A stretch of 38,094 nucleotides of DNA from Pseudomonadota bacterium (GTDB lineage: Bacteria; Pseudomonadota; Alphaproteobacteria; CADEGL01): contig JAQCGR010000003.1 in NCBI GenBank assembly GCA_027619995.1, positions 1-38,094 of the forward strand, written 5' to 3'. The notes beneath the pieces were generated by a model. It was given only the letters and a program-made list of their open reading frames with translations. It was not told the origin of the DNA and did no database searches. This document shows positions 33,287 through 38,094 of this stretch, piece after piece. The position numbers and the translations under genes are program-made. Numbering within the stretch: position 1 is the first letter of the stretch; each line of letters opens with the position of its first letter.

Positions 33287-33501
33287 ATCACAATTTTTAG
33301 CCTAGCTACCTTTAACAAGACGGGTCAACCTTACAAGACCCCTCGGGTCATTCATAAGCCCGCCAGATACTCCCAGAGCACCCTGTTCGACGGCGATCGT
33401 CTCGCGGGATAGAGCGGCATCATTTCGGGACGCGGCAATGAACTACGCGCCCTCGGACGTTGAACTGGTGTTTGATCCGGGCCCAGGCGAAAGGCGACCT
33501 C
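33287..33501. other. Intergenic region, promoter of the B12 unit presumed
   Basis: This gap separates the riboswitch (minus) from the GFA-family gene (plus). The promoter of the riboswitch transcript must lie in its first part, where the sequence is locally AT-rich (ACAATTTTTAGCCTAG). I see no further gene, repeat or RNA here. Confidence 0.4.
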
Positions 33502-33942
33502 ATGGCCCATACCTATCTGTCTTCCTGCCATTGCGGAAATCTATCCGCGCGCTACGAGTGCACCAGCGCCACGGGAGCCTTGCCCCTGCGCGCCTGCGGC
33601 TGCGGGTTCTGCCGCAAACACAATGCGCGCACGACCTCGGATCCCAAGGGGCGCGCCGAGATCGTGGTGCGCGATCCCGCCGCGCTGACGCGCTATCGCT
33701 TCGGCCAGCGCACGGCCGATTTCCTGGTCTGCGGCAATTGCGGCGTCTATCTCGGCGCCCTGTTCACGGATGAGGACGGCGCCGCCTACGCCACCCTGAA
33801 TGCCAATACCTTCGCCAATGCCCAGGCCCTGCCCGACACGGTCGAGACGGTTCAGTACGAGCAGGAATCGGCGGCTGAGAAGAATGCCCGGCGCCGGATC
33901 CGCTGGACCCCTGCCAGCCTGCGCATCGCCGGCGTGGATTAG
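33502..33942 (+). CDS. GFA/CENP-V family zinc protein
   Basis: The 146-residue protein has the cysteine pattern of the glutathione-dependent formaldehyde-activating (GFA) fold: SCHCGNLSARY, CGCGFCRKH and CGNCGVYLG, which bind one structural and one second zinc. Most members are not proven formaldehyde enzymes; they may be small S-hydroxymethyl-glutathione or unrelated zinc proteins. ATG 33502 has AAAGG at about 8 bases; the ORF start at 33460 adds non-family residues. It stands alone and ends 33 bases from the convergent acyl-CoA synthetase stop. Confidence 0.85.
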   Translation: MAHTYLSSCHCGNLSARYECTSATGALPLRACGCGFCRKHNARTTSDPKGRAEIVVRDPAALTRYRFGQRTADFLVCGNCGVYLGALFTDEDGAAYATLNANTFANAQALPDTVETVQYEQESAAEKNARRRIRWTPASLRIAGVD

Positions 33943-33975
33943 GTTTCCGAATGCGATCCTCGCCGGCGATCGCCG

Positions 33976-35511
33976 TCACATTTCCTCATCCGCCAGCCGC
34001 TTCCGCAGCACGGTCTTGAGAGTCTTGCCGTAGTTGTTTTTGGGCAGGGCATCCAGGATGCGATAGCCCTTGGGCCGTTTGAAGCGCGCGATCCGCTCCA
34101 GGCAAAGGCGATCCAGTTCCTCCGGGCTGGGTTCCGCCCCCGGCTTGGGCACGATGAAGGCGAAGACAGTCTCGCCCCAATCGGGATCGGGCCGGCCGAT
34201 CACCGAGACCTCCGCGACCCCGTCATGGGCCAGCAGCGCCTCCTCCACCTCGCGCGGATAGATGTTGGAACCGCCGCTGATGATCAGATCCTTGGACCGG
34301 TCCATCAGGGTCAGGAAGCCATCGCCATCCAGCCGCCCGATATCGCCGGTGTGCAGCCAGCCACCGCGCAGGGTTTGGGCCGTCGATTCGGGATCGCGCC
34401 AATAGCCGGCCATGACCGTCTCGCCCCGCACCAAGATCTCCCCCGCCTCGCCCACCGCCACCGGGCGGTCCTCCGGATCGGTCAGGCGCAGATCGACCAG
34501 AGTCTGGGCCGTCCCGACGGAGGACAGGCGCGCCTCGTGGCGCGGATCGTCGCGGTCGGCATGATCGGCCTTGGTCAAGGCGGTGATCGTCATGGGCGAT
34601 TCGCCTTGGCCGTAGATCTGCGCGAGCTTGTTGCCGAACGCGGCCAGCGCGCGCCGACAATCGCCGAGATACATGGGCGCGCCGCCATAGACGATGGTCT
34701 TCAGATTGGCGGTATCCGCCGAGGCGGCGAGAGGGCTTTCGGCGAGGCGATGGACCATGGTTGGCGCTGCGAAGATCGTGGCCTTCCGGTGGGCCGGCAG
34801 CAGGGCGAAAATCTCCGCCGGGTCGAAGCCGCCGCTCTCCGGCATCACCTGGGTCGCGGCCTTTGCCATATGGGGCAGGACGTAAAGGCCGGAGCCGTGG
34901 GACAGGGGTGCGGCATGAAGGATCGAATCGCCCGGCGCGATGGTATCCACATCCATGAAATAGCAGGCCGTCATGGCCATCAGGTTGCGATGGGTCAGCA
35001 TCGCGCCCTTGGGCCGGCCGGTCGTGCCGCTGGTGTAGAACAGCCAGGCCAGATCGTCGAGCGCGGCCTCGGCCGGATCGCCGCCCTCCGCCGCGCAGAA
35101 GCTTTCCCAATCCTTCGAGCCCGCGATCAGGATCGTCGGCGCCATCGCCGCATCGCGCGCGGCATCGGCCGCCGTCTCGGCGAGATCGCCGGTGACGAGG
35201 CAGGCCCCGGCTTCGCTATGGCCGAGGATGTAGCCGATTTCCCTGGCGTGCAGCTTGGCGTTGATCGGCACCGCGGCCAGCCCCGCCCACCAGCAGGCGA
35301 ACAGCGCCTCCAGATAGGCCGGATGGTTTCGCATCAGGATCGCCACCCGGTCGCCTCGGGCCAGACCCAATCGACCGCGCAGCCCAGCGGCCAGTCCCGC
35401 GGTTCGCCGCGCCAACGCGGCATGGTCCAGGACCGGCACGGCCCCCAGGGCGACGGCCGTGCGCGCCGGATGCAGGCGCGCCGCGCGGGCGAGCAATTGG
35501 GCGAGATTCAT
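33976..35511 (-). CDS. AMP-dependent acyl-CoA synthetase/ligase
   Basis: The 511-residue ANL enzyme has the phosphate loop YTSGTTGRPKGAML (159-172), the IYGQGESPMT adenine region (a Gly-Gln-Gly in place of the more common Gly-x-Thr), the TGDIGRLDGDGFLTLMDRSKD hinge, and the C-terminal catalytic lysine in KNNYGKTLK. Likely substrate is a medium-chain, aromatic or other carboxylic acid. The start is at ATG 35511; the ORF track extends it antisense to the amidohydrolase, which I reject. No clear ribosome binding site precedes it. It is divergent from the amidohydrolase gene, with 150 bases between them. Confidence 0.85.
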   Translation of the reverse strand: MNLAQLLARAARLHPARTAVALGAVPVLDHAALARRTAGLAAGLRGRLGLARGDRVAILMRNHPAYLEALFACWWAGLAAVPINAKLHAREIGYILGHSEAGACLVTGDLAETAADAARDAAMAPTILIAGSKDWESFCAAEGGDPAEAALDDLAWLFYTSGTTGRPKGAMLTHRNLMAMTACYFMDVDTIAPGDSILHAAPLSHGSGLYVLPHMAKAATQVMPESGGFDPAEIFALLPAHRKATIFAAPTMVHRLAESPLAASADTANLKTIVYGGAPMYLGDCRRALAAFGNKLAQIYGQGESPMTITALTKADHADRDDPRHEARLSSVGTAQTLVDLRLTDPEDRPVAVGEAGEILVRGETVMAGYWRDPESTAQTLRGGWLHTGDIGRLDGDGFLTLMDRSKDLIISGGSNIYPREVEEALLAHDGVAEVSVIGRPDPDWGETVFAFIVPKPGAEPSPEELDRLCLERIARFKRPKGYRILDALPKNNYGKTLKTVLRKRLADEEM

Positions 35512-35661
35512 CTGTTCGACCGGTTTCGTTGGCGCCGTCACCTTGGCCGGACCGGCCGCCTCGGCACAAGAGCGGGTCCGGCAATGCCCTTCGAACCCCG
35601 CCGCCATGACTTGCGCGGCGGACCGATTCGCGAAACCCTGTCCCGACGGGGGAGGAATGCG

Positions 35662-37179
35662 ATGGCCGAGACGATTCTGATCAAGGGCGGGCGGGTCTAC
35701 GATCACGACGCCGACACGGACCGCCCGGCCCGGGCGGATATTCTGATCGAGGGCGATCGGATCGCCGGGATCGCGCCGGAGATTTCGGCCGAGCGCGCGG
35801 GCCGGGTGATCGACGGGGCCGACCGGCTGATCCTGCCCGGCTTCGTCAACGCCCATTACCATTCCCACGACACGATGCTGAAGGGGATGCTCAATCCCCT
35901 GCCCTTCGACATGTGGCTGCTCAACTGCCTGCCGCCGGCCTATCCACCGCGCAGCGCGGCCGAGCTGCGCGCCCGCACCATGCTGGGCGCGGCCGAATGC
36001 CTGAAAAGCGGCATCACCACCTTGCAGGACATGGTCACCCTGCATCCGATCAGCGAGGAGAACGTCGATACCGTCCTCGCCGCCTATGAGGAGATCGGCA
36101 TCCGCACCGTGCTCTCCCTGCAGATCGGCGATCGTTTCGGCATCGAGTTGACGCCCTTCTGGCGCGACTGCGTGCCCGAACATCTGCATGGCAGCCTGGG
36201 CTCGGCCGTCGAGGAAGGCGCGGGCGCAGGACCGTTCGAGCAGGCCGTCGCGCAATACCGCCGCATCGGCCAGGACCAGCAGCGCCTGACCTGGGCGCTC
36301 GGCCCCTCGACCCCGCTGCTCTGCACCCCGGACCTGCTGCGCCGGGTCGCGGCCCTGGCGGAAAGCGACGGCTTGCCGGTCATCACCCATGTCAACGAGG
36401 CCCGCACCGAGGCGCTGAGCGCCAAGACGATCCTGGCCGAGCATGGCGGTTCGCAGGTCGGCTATCTGCGCGACATGGGCTTGCTCGGCCCCGGCACCGG
36501 CATGGCCCATACCGTCTGGCTGACCGAAGCCGAGATCGACATGGTCACGGAGGCCGGCGCGACCGTCATCCTGAACCCGGCCAGCAACATGAAGACCCTG
36601 AGCGGCGCGGCGCCCGTGCCTCTCTATCTCGCCGCCGGGACCAAGGTGGCGCTGGGCTGCGACAATTGCAGCTGCAGCGATATCCAGAACACCTTCCTGG
36701 CGATGCGCCTGGTCTGCTCCCTCGCCGGCCTGCACGACCCCCAGCGCAGCGCGATCCCGCCCGGCGCCCAGGTGATCCGCTGGGCCACCGAGGGCGGCGC
36801 GGGCGCGCTCGGCCTCGCGGGCGAAGTCGGCGCCCTGAAGCCAGGCATGAAGGCGGACATGACCCTGCTCGACCTGGGCCGGCCCAGCTATCTCCCCTTC
36901 AACAGCGCGGCGCGCCAGACCGTGTTCAGCGAGGCGGGCGCGGCGGTCCATACCGTGTTTGTCGATGGCCGGGTGGTGCTGGAGGACGGGCATCTGACCA
37001 TGACGGACGAAGACGCCCTGCGCAGTGCCGTGGAAGAGGCAGCCGTGGACCTGCGCCGGGATTTCGCCGCGGTGAATGCGCGCTTCGAGGAGGTCTACGA
37101 CTATCTTCAGGAAGCCTGGCTGCGGAGCTGGCAGGAGGATATCGGCATCGCCCGCACCATCGCCCCGCCGCGCTTCTAG
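35662..37179 (+). CDS. Amidohydrolase, ATZ/TRZ or MTA/SAH-deaminase-like
   Basis: The 505-residue metal-dependent hydrolase shows His65 and His67 in NAHYHSHDT, a third histidine in ITHVNEA, a fourth in MAHTVWL, and the acid in LGCDNCSCSD. This is the single-metal arrangement of the ATZ/TRZ group that includes S-adenosylhomocysteine deaminases, guanine deaminase and triazine hydrolases. It deaminates or dechlorinates a heterocycle; the substrate cannot be named. The protein is about 50 residues longer than the usual 440-450, mostly as a C-terminal helical tail. GGGGGAGGAA precedes the ATG. Its stop shares CTAG with the convergent acyltransferase gene. Confidence 0.82.
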   Translation: MAETILIKGGRVYDHDADTDRPARADILIEGDRIAGIAPEISAERAGRVIDGADRLILPGFVNAHYHSHDTMLKGMLNPLPFDMWLLNCLPPAYPPRSAAELRARTMLGAAECLKSGITTLQDMVTLHPISEENVDTVLAAYEEIGIRTVLSLQIGDRFGIELTPFWRDCVPEHLHGSLGSAVEEGAGAGPFEQAVAQYRRIGQDQQRLTWALGPSTPLLCTPDLLRRVAALAESDGLPVITHVNEARTEALSAKTILAEHGGSQVGYLRDMGLLGPGTGMAHTVWLTEAEIDMVTEAGATVILNPASNMKTLSGAAPVPLYLAAGTKVALGCDNCSCSDIQNTFLAMRLVCSLAGLHDPQRSAIPPGAQVIRWATEGGAGALGLAGEVGALKPGMKADMTLLDLGRPSYLPFNSAARQTVFSEAGAAVHTVFVDGRVVLEDGHLTMTDEDALRSAVEEAAVDLRRDFAAVNARFEEVYDYLQEAWLRSWQEDIGIARTIAPPRF

Positions 37180-37910
37180 GTCGTAGCGCCGGCGGCCCCC
37201 TCAGCCAGACCGCGAACCGCGCGCTCCGCGTCTTCCGTCACTTTGCGCCAGCCCTCGCGGTCGTTGCCGGTATCGGCGAAGACCAGCGGCTTGCCCAGGG
37301 TCAGCGAAATCGCACCCCTACGCGGCAAGTTTCGTCCCGGCGGCAGCACGCCATGCGCGCCCGCGATATGGCAGGGCAGGACCGGCACGGCCGTGCCCGC
37401 AACCAGACGGCCCAGGCCCGACTTGAACGGGCCGAGCGCGCCATTGCGGCTGCGCGTGCCTTCCGGAAACAGGATGAAGACGCTGTGCCGGTCGACCAGG
37501 CGGCGGCGCAGCAGTTCCATGTGTTCTGGCCGGGTCCGGCCGCGCCAGATCGGCAGGGCGTTCAACATACCGGTCGCCAGGGCGGCGGTCGCGCGGGACA
37601 TGAAGAAGGTATCGCCGGCGGCCAGGGCGAAGGTCCGGTCGCACCAGCCGAGCGGCAGGGCCGCCGCGAGGACCGGCGAATCGAGATGGCTGGCATGGTT
37701 GGAGATCATCACGAAAGGCGGCTGCAAAGGCAGGTTCTCGCCGCCCCGGACGGTCAGCGAGCAGCCCGCGCGCAGGATCCCGCGCGCGGCCGCCCACCAG
37801 AGAAACCGCCCGGCGGCGCCGACGAGCCCCGTCTCGCGCCGGATCGACCGGAGGCGCTCGCCCGCGCTGAGATCGAGGTCTTCGGCCGGCTGCAATCGCC
37901 AATCCTGCAT
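37176..37910 (-). CDS. PlsC-type 1-acyl-glycerol-3-phosphate acyltransferase
   Basis: The 244-residue membrane-associated protein has the acyltransferase motifs NHASHLD (His72, Asp77), FPEGTRSRNG (148-157) and VLPCHIAGA. It should acylate lysophosphatidate or a similar lysolipid. I chose ATG 37910, which is preceded by GGAGGGCAGG; the 303-residue ORF of the track runs back through a cdsA-like gene end into IS-like sequence. It starts 11 bases after that cdsA-like stop, the order seen in small lipid-synthesis operons that pair a CdsA paralog with a PlsC protein. It is therefore probably a paralog rather than the main plsC. Confidence 0.83.
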   Translation of the reverse strand: MQDWRLQPAEDLDLSAGERLRSIRRETGLVGAAGRFLWWAAARGILRAGCSLTVRGGENLPLQPPFVMISNHASHLDSPVLAAALPLGWCDRTFALAAGDTFFMSRATAALATGMLNALPIWRGRTRPEHMELLRRRLVDRHSVFILFPEGTRSRNGALGPFKSGLGRLVAGTAVPVLPCHIAGAHGVLPPGRNLPRRGAISLTLGKPLVFADTGNDREGWRKVTEDAERAVRGLAEGAAGATT

Positions 37911-37921
37911 CCTGCCCTCCC

Positions 37922-38026
37922 TCACAAGAACAGGCGCTTGGCCTGATCCAGGCCGAAGCCGTTGATATAGGCGACATAGTGGAAGACTGCCGGGGCCACG
38001 AGCAGCAGGCTGTTGCAGCGGTCGAG
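37922..38026 (-). pseudogene. 3' fragment of a CdsA-like phosphatidate cytidylyltransferase gene
   Basis: In the minus strand a frame of 34 codons, LDRCNSLLLVAPAVFHYVAY to QAKRLFL, ends 11 bases before the plsC-like start. The pattern LDR-x-x-SLLxxAPxxxHY matches the C-terminus of CdsA enzymes, which make CDP-diacylglycerol from phosphatidate and CTP. Codon choice is as in the neighbouring genes. The homology stops at 38026, where unrelated IS-like sequence begins; the residues just beyond do not fit the expected Gly-Gly before LDR. In CdsA the third position after LDR is usually Asp (metal-binding); here it is Asn, so this is a diverged paralog. Confidence 0.65.
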
Positions 38027-38094
38027 TGTCCGTCATCAAAATATTTGGGACCACTGAGCCTGTTTCATAACGGAGGATCTGGCTCATCTTGGAT
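38027..38094. mobile_element. Probable insertion-sequence end, element continues past the window
   Basis: At 38027 the cdsA-like coding stops abruptly and the sequence becomes TGTCCGTCATCAAAATATTTGGGACCACTGAGCC, the style of an IS terminus with a TG end. This is followed by CATAACGGAGGATCT, a good ribosome binding site pointing out of the window, where a transposase gene could start. GC content also drops. The family cannot be named from 68 bases. Confidence 0.55.

Noticed and set aside
34225-35661. N-terminal half of the 984-residue plus-strand ORF (34225..37179)
   Set aside because: It is antisense to the acyl-CoA synthetase. The amidohydrolase starts at 35662 with a strong ribosome binding site.
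35512-36993. N-terminal 490 residues of the 1005-residue minus-strand ORF (33976..36993)
   Set aside because: This part is antisense to the amidohydrolase gene. The real acyl-CoA synthetase starts at 35511.
37911-38087. N-terminal extension of the plsC-like ORF (MSQILRYETG onward)
   Set aside because: It is translated through the cdsA-like fragment in another frame and through the IS-like end. The ribosome binding site and homology favour 37910.
1-38094. tRNA genes, rRNA genes or CRISPR arrays
   Set aside because: By eye I found no tRNA T-loop/acceptor pattern, no rRNA segment and no regularly spaced repeats. A covariance-model scan would be decisive for tRNAs.

Overview
The window is GC-rich chromosomal DNA. 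Third codon positions are almost always G or C, and long antisense shadow ORFs lie opposite most genes. The gene complement (CIO-type cytochrome bd oxidase, cobalamin-riboswitch-controlled cbtBA, DusA, betaine/amino-acid type catabolic genes, acetoin-dehydrogenase-like E1/E2 genes) suggests an alphaproteobacterium, most likely Rhodospirillales-like. This placement is an inference from gene content and protein style, not from a marker gene. I see no rRNA, tRNA, CRISPR array, phage or conjugation genes, and no recognisable transcription factor gene anywhere in the 38 kb.

Region 1 (1-9.5 kb): an omega-amino acid:pyruvate aminotransferase on the minus strand faces away from a small hypothetical gene and a guanidinopropionase/guanidinobutyrase-like ureohydrolase. 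Together the two enzymes could turn 3-guanidinopropionate into beta-alanine and then malonate semialdehyde. Next come an AAE3/oxalyl-CoA-synthetase-like ligase overlapping a ketopantoate-reductase-family gene, then cydAB, a small DUF1289 protein, and an SDR without the canonical Tyr-x-x-x-Lys pair. An 85-bp interspersed palindromic repeat closes the block.

Region 2 (9.6-20.9 kb): a catabolic island without an obvious assigned substrate. A three-gene FAD/2Fe-2S dehydrogenase (HcnABC/opine oxidase/D-hydroxyproline dehydrogenase type) reads leftward. A Rieske oxygenase, a RidA protein, a class II aldolase-family protein and an aldo/keto reductase read rightward. Two tandem GlpD-like oxidoreductases read leftward, the upstream one broken by a single-base frameshift. 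A SnoaL-like protein and a carnitine-3-dehydrogenase-like gene read rightward. The set fits stepwise N-demethylation/oxidation of a betaine or modified amino acid, but the substrate is not readable from sequence.

Region 3 (20.9-30 kb): an SLC13-type transporter with TrkA-C domains, a MOSC protein, and a small BamE-like lipoprotein. The rest is a leftward run: AcoA- and AcoB-like E1 subunits, an AcoC-like lipoyl/alpha-beta-hydrolase fusion, an EamA permease interrupted by an in-frame amber codon, and an M20 peptidase. Upstream of this run lies an aspartate dehydrogenase-like gene.

Region 4 (30-38 kb): dusA, then a B12-responsive unit (cobalamin riboswitch, cbtB, cbtA, and a DUF1289-containing protein), a GFA-family protein, an acyl-CoA synthetase, an ATZ/TRZ-type amidohydrolase and a PlsC-type acyltransferase. 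The plsC-like gene follows the last 34 codons of what looks like a cdsA-type gene. That gene is cut at about 38026 by sequence that looks like an insertion-sequence end. Three gene disruptions in one window (frameshift, amber codon, IS truncation) point either to ongoing gene decay or, for the two point changes, to assembly error.
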